In this document: positions 38,890 to 48,506 of the stretch, one piece after another
Layout of the letters: each line of letters begins with the position of its first letter
Numbering within the stretch: the first letter of the stretch is position 1
Source of the DNA: an uncultured Bacteroidota bacterium
Lineage (GTDB): Bacteria; Bacteroidota; Bacteroidia; Flavobacteriales; Flavobacteriaceae
Direction: 5' to 3'
Length of the DNA: 64,000 nt
NCBI GenBank assembly: GCA_902605445.1
Contig: CACLCL010000002.1
Span: 1-64,000 of the forward strand
Notes under the pieces: generated by a model
What the model saw: only the letters and a program-made list of their open reading frames with translations
Database searches by the model: none
What the model was told of the DNA's origin: nothing
Made by a program: the position numbers and the translations under genes

Positions 38890-39894
38890 ATGGACAAAGC
38901 TAAGTTAGAATACATTTGGCTGGATGGATATAAACCTACAGCTAATCTCAGAAGCAAAACAAAAATTATGCAAAACTTTGATGGAAAGCTTGAAAGCTGT
39001 CCCATGTGGGCATTTGACGGTAGTTCTACTAGGCAAGCTGAGGGAGGATCCTCGGACTGTTTACTAAAGCCCGTTGCAATATATCCAGACCCTGTAAGAA
39101 GAAATGGATTTCTTGTTATGAATGAAGTTTTAAATCCCGATGGAAGTCCTCATGAGTCAAATGGAAGAGCAACTATTGACGACGACGACGACGATTTTTG
39201 GTTTGGTTTTGAGCAGGAATATTTTTTATGGAATCCCGAAACAAATTTACCTCTTGGATTTCCTAAAGATCAAACACCCCAAGGTCAATTCTATTGTTCA
39301 GTTGGTGGCAAAAATACCTTTGGAAGAGAAATAATGGATAGACACCTTGATATCTGTTTAGATGCAGGGATTAATGTTGAAGGAACAAATGCTGAAGTTG
39401 CTGCCGGTCAGTGGGAATTTCAAACATTTGCCAAAGGGGCTGCAAAAGCAGGTGATGAAATGTGGATTGCACGATATCTTTTGGAAAGGTTAGCTGAAGA
39501 ATATGGACTTGCAATCGAATACCACCCAAAGCCACTTGGGGCCACAGATTGGAACGGCTCAGGTATGCATGCAAACTTTTCAAATACTACTTTGAGAACA
39601 TGTGGTTCAAAAGAAAAATATGAGAAAATTTGTGAGGCATTTAGACCTGTTGTCAAAGAACATATTGAAGTATATGGAGCTTATAACGACCAAAGGTTGA
39701 CAGGAGATCATGAAACGCAGTCAATAAATGAATTTAGCTATGGTGTTTCTGATCGGGGAGCATCAATCAGAATCCCAATAATGACCGTTGAAATGGGCTA
39801 CAAAGGATGGCTTGAGGATAGACGTCCGGCATCAAATGGGGATCCGTACAAAATAGCTGCAAGAATAATAAAAACTGTAAAGCCAGCGTCTTAA
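38890..39894 (+). CDS. glnII: glutamine synthetase type II (GlnII, eukaryote-type)
   Basis: 'MDKAKLEYIWLDGYKPTANLRSKTKI', 'MWAFDGSSTRQAEGGSSDCLLKP', 'NGSGMHANFS'. Confidence 0.93.
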   Translation: MDKAKLEYIWLDGYKPTANLRSKTKIMQNFDGKLESCPMWAFDGSSTRQAEGGSSDCLLKPVAIYPDPVRRNGFLVMNEVLNPDGSPHESNGRATIDDDDDDFWFGFEQEYFLWNPETNLPLGFPKDQTPQGQFYCSVGGKNTFGREIMDRHLDICLDAGINVEGTNAEVAAGQWEFQTFAKGAAKAGDEMWIARYLLERLAEEYGLAIEYHPKPLGATDWNGSGMHANFSNTTLRTCGSKEKYEKICEAFRPVVKEHIEVYGAYNDQRLTGDHETQSINEFSYGVSDRGASIRIPIMTVEMGYKGWLEDRRPASNGDPYKIAARIIKTVKPAS

Positions 39895-39902
39895 CAAATA
39901 TT

Positions 39903-39936
39903 AAAAGGGCTAATTAAAAATTAGTCCTTTTTTTTA
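39903..39936 (+). terminator. intrinsic terminator after glnII (likely bidirectional)
   Basis: aaagggctaatt-aaa-aattagtccttttttttt: 12-bp stem with one G-T pair. Confidence 0.8.
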
Positions 39937-40875
39937 TTTATATGCAACATAAAGAAAATAGAAGTATAATATTAATAATATAGCTCCCTTCATCTTACCT
40001 ATGTGATTTTTCCTTGGAATTATTGCTAAAAAAATTAGCAAAATAGCAAACAATATCATCCAAACTATATCCCTTTCAAAAATTTCCTGTGAAACCATTA
40101 TAGGCTTGATTAATGATGTAATTCCTAATACTGATCCAATATTAAAGATATTTGAACCTAATATATTGCCAACAGAAATACCTTTTTCTTTTTTTACAAT
40201 CGCAACAACTGAGGTTGCCAACTCTGGAACACTTGTTCCAATTGCTATAACTGAAACCGATATGACAGCCTCTGAAATACTCAGCTCTTTGGCTAATTTT
40301 ACCGCACCATCTACCAAAAACTCAGAACCAGCATATAGAGATATCGAGGAAATAATCAACCAAAAAAGTATCTTAAATTTTGAAACTTTTGGAATATTAA
40401 AATTGTCATCATTTACACTAGCTTCTTTTCTCTTAAGCGAGAAGTAAATAAAAAGAAGGATGGTCAAAATTAAAGTAGCTCCCTCAATTTGAGATATTAA
40501 ATTGTCATTCATTGCAAAAATTAACAGCTGCAATGAAAAAAGAAACATTATTGGCCAGTCCCTTTTGTAAAAATTCTTGTTTACAGTAACAAAACTTAAA
40601 ATTGAAACAATTGAAAGGACTAATCCGATATTAGCAATGTTAGACCCTATTACATTATTAATCGCAATCGAAGGGGATCCACTAAGTGCTGCATTCACAC
40701 TAACAATTAATTCAGGAAAGGATGTTGCTAATGCAACAACAGTCATTCCTATGGCAAACTTTGAAATTTTAAATCTTAAGGATAAGGAAACTGAAGCTCT
40801 TACAATATATTCACCACCAACTACCAGCAAAAAAAACCCAGTAAGAATAGATAATATACTCATATTATTTGACAA
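39934..40875 (-). CDS. calcium/sodium antiporter (CaCA, YrbG-like)
   Basis: 'VVALATSFPELIVSVNAALSGSPSIAINNVIGSNIANIGL' and 'AIGTSVPELATSVVAIVKKEKGISVGNILGSNIFNIG' alpha repeats. Confidence 0.92.
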   Translation of the reverse strand: MSNNMSILSILTGFFLLVVGGEYIVRASVSLSLRFKISKFAIGMTVVALATSFPELIVSVNAALSGSPSIAINNVIGSNIANIGLVLSIVSILSFVTVNKNFYKRDWPIMFLFSLQLLIFAMNDNLISQIEGATLILTILLFIYFSLKRKEASVNDDNFNIPKVSKFKILFWLIISSISLYAGSEFLVDGAVKLAKELSISEAVISVSVIAIGTSVPELATSVVAIVKKEKGISVGNILGSNIFNIGSVLGITSLIKPIMVSQEIFERDIVWMILFAILLIFLAIIPRKNHIGKMKGAILLILYFYFLYVAYK

Positions 40876-41998
40876 CCAATTTCAAAGATGAGTATTTATT
40901 ACTTCCAATAATTTTTAGAAAATAAACACCCTTTTCTAAATCAAAATTTAAAATCCTAGTTTGATTAATTTTTCCTGTAATCAATATTTTTCCATTTAAA
41001 TCTAAAACTTCATAATTATTGTTTACAAAGTTTTCTGGCAAATAAATTATACCATTTGTTGGATTAGGGTAAATATTATTCATTTCAAGCTCAGGGTTAT
41101 AAGTGTTTAAATTTCCACTCCAATTTTGATTGTTGTTTTCACCCCATATGTAATCAACAAGTTCTGGATGATCGATAAATGGATTTCTGTTTTGCTGGTA
41201 ACTATATATCACTTCGTTTCTGTTAACTTCAAAATCATCAACAGGATCAAGAACATGCCATTCAAGCAGAGTCGATAGCTTACCAAGAATAGGATCAAAA
41301 TTATCTGGTGTTGTGTAATCAACTAACTCTAAGTCAAAAGTTTCATTGTAATAGTTGTATCCAGGATCATATCTAACCACCATGTAGAATAGAATTCTTG
41401 CAACATCCCCTTTAACGAAATCTGCTGGCTCCCAACTATCAAAATCGGTTAAACAGCTCAAAGCTTCATCATGATTATTACCACCATTATCAAAATCTTT
41501 AACTCCTCTTGATGCATTTACCGATCTGTCGCAAGGCTTCAAATTATGAACATCTCTATATGCAATATCATCCTGATTTGGAAAACCATGTGACTTAGGC
41601 CAAATATGTTCTCTATTCCACGAATTGCTTTGTGTACCATTTCCATTTTCATATTGAGAATAATTACCGCTTCCGTCTCTGTACCCTTTATCTTGAGACC
41701 TGTTTGTGTATACTAGGAGGATATTGTTATTATTTTCAGGGTCTTGGTCAGAATCTTGTAAAATATCCCATGTGTCAGTTGAAGATGATGTGTAAGGGTA
41801 AGGAATGTGGTTTGCAATAATTTGATGGAGTGCTTCTTTCAAATCATCTCCAGCTAAATTTACAGCTTCAGCATAATAGTCTTGAGGAATATCAGGCTGA
41901 ACAAATCCATATGTTGGGTTTGAGGGAGGTCCAAAATCTTGTTGAGAATAACCTATTGTTGAAAAACAAAAAATTAAGATAATCAGTCGTTTCATCAT
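40865..41998 (-). CDS. endonuclease I family nuclease with T9SS sorting domain
   Basis: 'WNREHIWPKSHGF...DVHNLKPCDRSVNASRG' catalytic region, C-terminal 'NNIYPNPTNGIIYLP'. Start likely at internal MMKRLIILIFCFSTIGYSQ. Confidence 0.88.
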   Translation of the reverse strand: MMKRLIILIFCFSTIGYSQQDFGPPSNPTYGFVQPDIPQDYYAEAVNLAGDDLKEALHQIIANHIPYPYTSSSTDTWDILQDSDQDPENNNNILLVYTNRSQDKGYRDGSGNYSQYENGNGTQSNSWNREHIWPKSHGFPNQDDIAYRDVHNLKPCDRSVNASRGVKDFDNGGNNHDEALSCLTDFDSWEPADFVKGDVARILFYMVVRYDPGYNYYNETFDLELVDYTTPDNFDPILGKLSTLLEWHVLDPVDDFEVNRNEVIYSYQQNRNPFIDHPELVDYIWGENNNQNWSGNLNTYNPELEMNNIYPNPTNGIIYLPENFVNNNYEVLDLNGKILITGKINQTRILNFDLEKGVYFLKIIGSNKYSSLKLVVK

Positions 41999-42112
41999 AT
42001 CAAAGATAATGCATTTTGATGAGTTGATGTTTAAATCGATTACACAGATTTTTAAAATTGTAAAATGTTCAATTTTGTGATATATTGGCATATGCTTTGA
42101 TTATTAATTAAT

Positions 42113-42502
42113 ATGAGAAATAAACTATTTAGCTTATCAATTTTTATTTTATTATCATGTAATCCAGCAAAGGATACTATATCAAAGTCATCATCAAACT
42201 TTTCAATTTCTCCAGCTGCAACTACTTTACTTGATGTTATTGTAGGTAAATTCCCTGGGGTTAAGGTAATTGGATACAACGTTGATAATATGGATCCAAA
42301 AATATTAATTAGAGGTGGTAGTTTATCAATTAATAATCAGGCATATGCAATATACGACGTTAATGGTTCAATACAAACCGATTTTCCGTCATATATTGAC
42401 CCACAAAATGTTAAAAGTATCTCAATTTTAAAGTCCCTTGCTGCAACCAATAGATACGGTGGAATAGCCAGAGGCGGAGCTATAATTATAAAATTAAAAT
42501 GA
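42113..42502 (+). CDS. stand-alone TonB plug-domain lipoprotein
   Basis: Lipobox 'ILLSC'; 'LLDVIVGKFPGVKV...ILIRGGSLSINNQAYAIYDVNG...IDPQNVKSISILKSLAATNRYGGIARGGAIIIK'. Confidence 0.75.
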   Translation: MRNKLFSLSIFILLSCNPAKDTISKSSSNFSISPAATTLLDVIVGKFPGVKVIGYNVDNMDPKILIRGGSLSINNQAYAIYDVNGSIQTDFPSYIDPQNVKSISILKSLAATNRYGGIARGGAIIIKLK

Positions 42503-45273
42503 TGAAAAAATATCTAATTATTCTATTTACAAACGTATTAATTTCTCAAAATTTTAATGAGAATTTCCTAGATGGAACAATAATGTTTAAGCTAAATGAT
42601 TATGTAGAATATTCTGGTGAATCTGTCTACAAAACTAATGACGGAATAGGTTTAATTGATAACTTATCAAATTATCCTGATATAAATTCAATATTTCAGG
42701 ACATAAATGTTCTTCAATTTGAAAGACCAAGTTATTTCACAAATAAAAGAGAATTACAAAAAATATATAGAATTAAATTTGATGATTTTGATAAAATTGA
42801 TTTGCTAATTAAAAAGTTGAATGATTTAGAAAGTATTGAATATGCTGAGAAAGAGCCTATTTACAGGACCACTTTTGTACCAAACGATTCTTACCATTGG
42901 GGAAACAACAAATGGTACCACACACTTGTAAATTCAGAACAAGCGTGGGATATAAGTTTAGGAAATGAAAATATAAAAATTGCTGTTGTTGATAATGCTG
43001 TTGGAACATCTCACTTGGATTTAAGTGTTTTTAAACAGCGTGATGTCGCTGACAATGATGATGATGCAAATCCACCACTTACCTACAGCCAAAATTCATC
43101 CTGGTCCCATGGTACACATTGCGCTGGTCTCGCTACAGCTTCAATAAATAATGCTTTGGGAATTGCATCTTTAGGTGGTAATGTAGAGTTAATTGGAGTA
43201 AAAGTAACACCAAACGGAGAGAGCCCAAATTCTCTTTTCTACACATATAATGGTGTTCAATGGGCATGTGCAAATGGTGCAAATATCGTTAGTATGTCAT
43301 ATGGAGGTTCGGGTGAGTCAAGTGCTCAACAAGATTTAATAAACGCATACAACGAAGTAGTATTTGTAGCCGCTGCGGGAAATGATGGGAATACAACCCA
43401 GTTTTATCCAGCTGCTTATATGAATGTAATCGGAGTTGGTTCAGTTGATGCTAACGATCAAAGATCTAGTTTTTCAAATTATAATTCTGGCTTTCCTTGG
43501 GTCGACATAGCCTCTCCTGGTGGATACTCTTATGGTGGATTGCTAAGTTCTGTTTATACTGATGATCTAAATAGTTATGCAAACTTTGGTGGTACCTCAA
43601 TGGCTGCACCCTTCGCGGCAGGACTTATTGGCCTAATGAAAAGTATCAATCCGTCACTAACAAGAAATCAAATACAAAATTGTTTAATTTCAAGTGGGGT
43701 TGACATTAACCAAGATATTGGACCAAGAATTGATGCTTATGCTGCTCTTGTTTGCGCACAACCTGGAAATAATAACCCACTTGCAGGATTTACCGCATCC
43801 CCCCAAATAGCATTTCAAAATCAGGGAGTCACTTTCTCAAACAATTCTGTAAATGGTGAAAATTGGTTTTGGACATTTGAAGGAGGTAGTCCTAACACAT
43901 ACAATGGAGAAACCCCCCCTGAAATTTTTTACTCTGATGTAGGAACTTATGATGTTACCTTAACGGTATCTAATTCCGAGGGTGAACAAACTATAACCAA
44001 AGAAGACTATATAACTGTATATGTTGAAGCATCAGGTGCATGGATTTTACAAAACTCAAATTTTGATGCTGGGAGCACAGGAATAAATTATTTATCTATT
44101 GTTGACGAAAACGTTGTATGGGGAACGGCATTTGATGGAAGTGGAAATGGAATTAATATCCAAAAATTTACTAAAACCACTAATGGTGGTGACACTTGGG
44201 AATACTCTGAGATTGATATTGGTAATGCAGAATTAGGAATCTCTATGATTCATGCATTAGATGCACAAACTGCTTGGCTTGTAGCTTATCCTAGAGGCGC
44301 CAATCAAATTGGAGGTATATTTAAAACCATTGATGGAGGATTAACTTGGTCAAGACAAGACAGTGCAAACTATGACTCAAGCTCATCGTTTGCTAATGTT
44401 GTTTATTTTTGGGATGAAAATGTAGGTTTTGCTCAAGGTGATCCATTAAGTACGGAATTTGAACTTTATGTAACAAATGATGGTGGAGATAATTGGAATG
44501 CGGTTCCAGGCTCATCAATTCCAAACCCATTAGGTGGCGAATACGGTTACACACGACAAATTGAAGTTGTTGATGACAATGTTTGGTTCTCAACAAATAA
44601 TGGAAGAATTTATCATTCCATTGACAGGGGTAATAATTGGACAGTATATCAATCTCCGATTTCTGACTTTGGAAGTGCAGAAGTTAATGGTAATTTATCG
44701 TTTGCTGACTCTCAAAATGGAGTTATTATCGATAATAGTGGTAATGTATATAGATCGACAAATGCCGGTGCTAGTTGGACCCAAATATCAACAACTGGAC
44801 CAGTATATACTTCAGGACTGTGCTTTATTGAGGGAACAAATACAATATTTTCAACTGGGGGTGGTTCGTCATTTAGTAATGATGGTGGATACAGCTGGAA
44901 TCCTATTGATACTACAACTCACCTATATGTTGATTTTCATGATGAAAATATCGGATGGTCTGGAGGATGGACCCAAGAAACCGGTTTTGTCACTGTTGGA
45001 GGAGTTTGGAAGTGGGAAGATTTCAGTCTAGACATTGACGAAATTATTGATCTTAATGAATTAAAATATTTTCCAAATCCAACCTCTGGGATCCTAAATA
45101 TTTCATATAGTGGGAACTTGTTAATTTCAGTTTTCGATATAAATGGAAGAAAATTGCTTTTAACTGAAAATAAAACTGTTGATTTTACAGAGTTTAATGA
45201 CGGAATTTATATTGTGAAAGTCAAAGAACTAAACTCAAATTTTGTCAAACATTTTAAGATTATAAAAAAATGA
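42499..45273 (+). CDS. S8 subtilisin-like peptidase with PKD, BNR/Ycf48-like repeats and T9SS domain
   Basis: Catalytic 'IAVVDNAVGTSHLDL', 'SHGTHCAGLATAS', 'GGTSMAAPFAAGLIGL'; PKD 'DVGTYDVTLTVSNSEG'; 'LKYFPNPTSGILNI'. Confidence 0.9.
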   Translation: MMKKYLIILFTNVLISQNFNENFLDGTIMFKLNDYVEYSGESVYKTNDGIGLIDNLSNYPDINSIFQDINVLQFERPSYFTNKRELQKIYRIKFDDFDKIDLLIKKLNDLESIEYAEKEPIYRTTFVPNDSYHWGNNKWYHTLVNSEQAWDISLGNENIKIAVVDNAVGTSHLDLSVFKQRDVADNDDDANPPLTYSQNSSWSHGTHCAGLATASINNALGIASLGGNVELIGVKVTPNGESPNSLFYTYNGVQWACANGANIVSMSYGGSGESSAQQDLINAYNEVVFVAAAGNDGNTTQFYPAAYMNVIGVGSVDANDQRSSFSNYNSGFPWVDIASPGGYSYGGLLSSVYTDDLNSYANFGGTSMAAPFAAGLIGLMKSINPSLTRNQIQNCLISSGVDINQDIGPRIDAYAALVCAQPGNNNPLAGFTASPQIAFQNQGVTFSNNSVNGENWFWTFEGGSPNTYNGETPPEIFYSDVGTYDVTLTVSNSEGEQTITKEDYITVYVEASGAWILQNSNFDAGSTGINYLSIVDENVVWGTAFDGSGNGINIQKFTKTTNGGDTWEYSEIDIGNAELGISMIHALDAQTAWLVAYPRGANQIGGIFKTIDGGLTWSRQDSANYDSSSSFANVVYFWDENVGFAQGDPLSTEFELYVTNDGGDNWNAVPGSSIPNPLGGEYGYTRQIEVVDDNVWFSTNNGRIYHSIDRGNNWTVYQSPISDFGSAEVNGNLSFADSQNGVIIDNSGNVYRSTNAGASWTQISTTGPVYTSGLCFIEGTNTIFSTGGGSSFSNDGGYSWNPIDTTTHLYVDFHDENIGWSGGWTQETGFVTVGGVWKWEDFSLDIDEIIDLNELKYFPNPTSGILNISYSGNLLISVFDINGRKLLLTENKTVDFTEFNDGIYIVKVKELNSNFVKHFKIIKK

Positions 45274-45821
45274 GATATTTAATTCTTACATTATTTATGT
45301 TTTTTTCAGCCAGTAAATACGAAACTCAAAAATATAATGTTATTGTTTCTGATAACGATTTTGAGATTCGTTATTATCCAAAAGCTTTAAAAGCCAAGGT
45401 TTCATCTACTAAAAACTCAAATGGAAACTTTTATAAGCTATTCAAATTTATTAGTGGAAATAATGAAAACGGTGATAAAATTCAAATGACTACCCCTGTC
45501 TACATGAAAAATGAAAAAAATAAGAATACAATGGAGTTTGTCATGCCTTCAAAGTATGATATTAATTCTATCTCAAATCCAAATGATAAAGATGTAACTA
45601 TTTTTGAGTCTGAAGCTAAGTACTATGCTTGCATAAGGTATGGTGGCTACTCAAATGACAGTAAGTTCAAAGAACATTCAAAAGATTTATCACAAAAACT
45701 AAAAGAACTTAATATTGAAACTGTAGGTGACTTTTTTTATGTTTCATATGATAGCCCCTACAAGGTTTTTAATAGAAGAAATGAAGCCATGATTGAAATT
45801 AATTATGATGAAAATAATTAA
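45270..45821 (+). CDS. SOUL heme-binding family protein
   Basis: 'FEIRYYPKALKAKVSS', 'FKFISGNNENGDKIQMTTPVYM'. Confidence 0.85.
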   Translation: MRYLILTLFMFFSASKYETQKYNVIVSDNDFEIRYYPKALKAKVSSTKNSNGNFYKLFKFISGNNENGDKIQMTTPVYMKNEKNKNTMEFVMPSKYDINSISNPNDKDVTIFESEAKYYACIRYGGYSNDSKFKEHSKDLSQKLKELNIETVGDFFYVSYDSPYKVFNRRNEAMIEINYDENN

Positions 45822-46261
45822 TTTTTTATAGCTACACCATCAGCAATCATATTAAGTTTAATCTTTGGCTCAGTAATGCTATTTATATAAGAGTGAGACT
45901 TATTTGCATCTTCTGCGTAGTGTTTTAACATCTCAACAGAAATCGTGTCATTATTTATTTCGCCTGTCATGTAAATAGTTTTTCCTTCAACACCTTGTTT
46001 AGGTACAAAAAAAGCATAATCCTTGAATTTTACAAATACAGTGTCAGTTTCAACTAAAACATTCATCCAACATCCTTTCTTTGGACAAACATCAATAATT
46101 TCTCCTTTAATATTATTAGGTCCCATTTCATTGATGTTTAAATTGTATGAATCTAAATTTGTTAAATCTTTTTTTTCACCAAAAAAGTCAAATCGGGAAT
46201 TATTTTTGCAATTAAAAAAAAGTAATAAAATTAAAGTAATAAGCAAAGTTTTTAATTTCAT
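45818..46261 (-). CDS. DUF4920-like lipoprotein
   Basis: 'IKGEIIDVCPKKGCWMNVLVETDTVFVKFKDYAFFVPKQGVEGKTIYMTGEI'; lipobox 'LLFFNC'. Confidence 0.75.
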   Translation of the reverse strand: MKLKTLLITLILLLFFNCKNNSRFDFFGEKKDLTNLDSYNLNINEMGPNNIKGEIIDVCPKKGCWMNVLVETDTVFVKFKDYAFFVPKQGVEGKTIYMTGEINNDTISVEMLKHYAEDANKSHSYINSITEPKIKLNMIADGVAIKN

Positions 46262-46291
46262 TTTTCAATATTATAATTTATCTTTAAATAG

Positions 46292-46804
46292 ATGGAATTA
46301 ATAGCTAATTTAAAAAAAAATTGGAGTGCTCAATATAGAAAAAAAATGGGTGGTTCAAAAGAGGACGTTTGGAAGGTGATTTCGATGCAAAATAATTTAA
46401 ATTATGTACATCCTTTTTGTAAAAAAAATAAAGTTATTCTGTGGGATGGAGAAAAATCAAAAGATATTTTAGTTTATTTAAATGATTTAACCTTCATTCG
46501 TGAATTTTTAACCTGGGAGAAAAATATAGGCTACAGTTTGATTATTGGTGAAAAAAATAAACAAAAGTCATATGTAGAGTGGGAAATTGATACAATTAAT
46601 GATGACACTTATCTTACTATAACAGTTTACCCATATTTTATAAAAAATTTACCTAAGTTCATAACCTTTTTTCCTTACTATTTATTCGTTATTCCAAAGC
46701 TAAAATCTTACTTGAAAAGTGTTATTAATGGAATTGATTATTATATTGAAACTAAAAAACCTATCCCAAAAAATTATTTTGGAAAACATAGCTGGTTTTC
46801 TTAA
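46292..46804 (+). CDS. SRPBCC-like hypothetical protein
   Basis: 170 aa; 'SKEDVWKVISMQNNLNYVHPFCKKNKVI' and polyketide-cyclase-like tail 'LPKLKSYLKSVINGIDYYIETKKPI'. Confidence 0.5.
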   Translation: MELIANLKKNWSAQYRKKMGGSKEDVWKVISMQNNLNYVHPFCKKNKVILWDGEKSKDILVYLNDLTFIREFLTWEKNIGYSLIIGEKNKQKSYVEWEIDTINDDTYLTITVYPYFIKNLPKFITFFPYYLFVIPKLKSYLKSVINGIDYYIETKKPIPKNYFGKHSWFS

Positions 46805-46844
46805 AATTTGGTACAAAATTTGGTACTAAGTCATTTTATCAATT

Positions 46845-47537
46845 ATGGAAAAAGTAAATTTATATAAGCAGTTATTAAGCGAAAGAAACAGCTCGATTGA
46901 ATCAAAGAACATTGACAATTTTTTAAAATCAATATTTGAAAGAAAAGATATCAAACAAACATTAAATAAAAAAAATACAGATTCATTTAATCAACTAGAT
47001 TTTGATAAAATGGAGACAAAAAATATTTTTCACTTAAAAAATATTGAAAAAATTTGTATCAAATATAGATTAAGATTTCTCGACTCCAATTTGTTTAAGG
47101 GTGATTATCCCAAGAATATTTCAAACATCATTTCTGATATCGAAAACTTGCATAAAACAAAGCTGAAAAACTTTATGATTATGGCTCCTTCTAAACTTTT
47201 TAAAATTAAAAGCCCTGACGACCCACTATTGTTTGTTCCAATTGGAAATGATTATTACTATTTAATTCATAAGTGGGGAAATGAATTTAATAATTTAAGA
47301 AAGATTCTAGTTTTACCATTTAAAAATATTGATAACCTAACCATTTTTTCGATACTAGTTAGTGTTGTTTTTGCCTTTATTGGAAAATTAATTTTTCCTG
47401 ACATGAGTATGTCAGAAGTTTTTATCTTGTTCCTATTTTTGGTTAAAGGTTTTATATTTATTTTCTTTTATACCTTCTTTTTGACTAGAAAAAACTTTAA
47501 CGAATCAATATGGAACAGTAAATACGACTCTTTTTAG
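46845..47537 (+). CDS. hypothetical protein with two C-terminal TMs
   Basis: 230 aa ORF; 'NLTIFSILVSVVFAFIGKLIF...VFILFLFLVKGFIFIFFYTFFL'. Confidence 0.55.
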   Translation: MEKVNLYKQLLSERNSSIESKNIDNFLKSIFERKDIKQTLNKKNTDSFNQLDFDKMETKNIFHLKNIEKICIKYRLRFLDSNLFKGDYPKNISNIISDIENLHKTKLKNFMIMAPSKLFKIKSPDDPLLFVPIGNDYYYLIHKWGNEFNNLRKILVLPFKNIDNLTIFSILVSVVFAFIGKLIFPDMSMSEVFILFLFLVKGFIFIFFYTFFLTRKNFNESIWNSKYDSF

Positions 47538-47539
47538 TC

Positions 47540-48118
47540 TTAGAATAATTCCTTGACATTTGAAGTAAATAACTTAACTGCTATTGCCAATAATATAACT
47601 CCGAAAACTTTTCTAATTATATTAATTCCGTTTTTACCAATAAATCTTTCAATTCTATTTGATGTTTTCAAAACTATATATATAAATAGTACATTTATTA
47701 TTATCGCAATAAGTATGTTATAATTGGAGAATTCGGATTTAATAGACAAAATAGTTGTCAAGCTTCCAGGGCCAGCGATTAACGGAAATGCCAAAGGAAA
47801 AACTGATGCAGTAAGTTTATTAGCTTCATCATCTCTGTATATAGTTATTCCTAAGATCATTTCTAAAGCAATAAAAAATAAAACAAAAGAACCCGCCACA
47901 GCAAATGAATTAACGTCTATTCCAATTAATCTCAAAATCTCCTGACCAACATATAAGAAGGCTATCATTATTACCCCCGCAATTAATGAAGCCTTTTCAC
48001 TTTGAATGTGACCAACTTTTGATCTTAAATCTATTATTATTGGGATATTTCCAATAATGTCAATAACTGCAAATAAAACCATAAAAGCAGTAAATATCTC
48101 CTTTATGTTAAGTTCCAT
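47540..48118 (-). CDS. MarC family membrane protein
   Basis: 'FAVIDIIGNIPIIIDLRSK', 'ASVFPLAFPLIAGPGSLTTIL'. Confidence 0.9.
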   Translation of the reverse strand: MELNIKEIFTAFMVLFAVIDIIGNIPIIIDLRSKVGHIQSEKASLIAGVIMIAFLYVGQEILRLIGIDVNSFAVAGSFVLFFIALEMILGITIYRDDEANKLTASVFPLAFPLIAGPGSLTTILSIKSEFSNYNILIAIIINVLFIYIVLKTSNRIERFIGKNGINIIRKVFGVILLAIAVKLFTSNVKELF

Positions 48119-48160
48119 AATTAAAATTTTTGCAAATGTGAGTAAATTATTATTATTCTA

Positions 48161-48195
48161 AAAAAAAAAGGCCTACTAATTAAAGTAGACCTTAA
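48161..48195 (-). terminator. putative terminator of tRNA-Arg transcript
   Basis: aaaaaaaaaggcctactaattaaagtagacctt: imperfect stem followed (minus strand) by a long U tract. Confidence 0.55.
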
Positions 48196-48201
48196 AAGAT
48201 G

Positions 48202-48275
48202 TGACCTCGGAGGGATTCAAACCCCCAACCTTCTGAGCCGTAATCAGATGCTCTATTCAGTTAAGCTACGAGGCC
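48202..48275 (-). tRNA. tRNA-Arg(ACG)
   Basis: GGCCTCG...CGAGGTC acceptor; anticodon arm TCTGA-TTACGGC-TCAGA; T loop TTTGAAT. Confidence 0.9.
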
Positions 48276-48276
48276 G

Positions 48277-48489
48277 TTATTTTTTAATTTTCACAAAAGG
48301 AAAATAAAATGGAAAGGCACAAACCAAAAATAAAATATAATTTTGCCACCAACTTAATTGAAAGTTAAAGACATATTCAATAATATTTACAATTAATAAT
48401 GCAAAAATAAAGAATAACCAAAATCTTAGATTTAGTAAAAATCTCAAATTACATTTAAAAAAATCAATCACATTATTAAATTTAAGCAA
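48277..48489 (-). CDS. small membrane protein, hypothetical
   Basis: 70 aa, two TMs, directly upstream of tRNA-Arg on the same strand. Confidence 0.45.
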   Translation of the reverse strand: MLKFNNVIDFFKCNLRFLLNLRFWLFFIFALLIVNIIEYVFNFQLSWWQNYILFLVCAFPFYFPFVKIKK

Positions 48490-48506
48490 ACTTAAATAAT
48501 ATTAAT

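Noticed and set aside
39179-39194. GAC tandem repeat encoding an Asp run in glnII
   Set aside because: An acidic 'IDDDD' stretch is normal in this part of bacterial GlnII; not a functional repeat.
42052-42279. 75-aa minus-strand ORF
   Set aside because: Antisense to the plug-domain lipoprotein; no independent support.
44534-45031. 165-aa ORF in another frame of the subtilisin gene
   Set aside because: Overprinted frame inside the BNR-repeat region without independent coding evidence.
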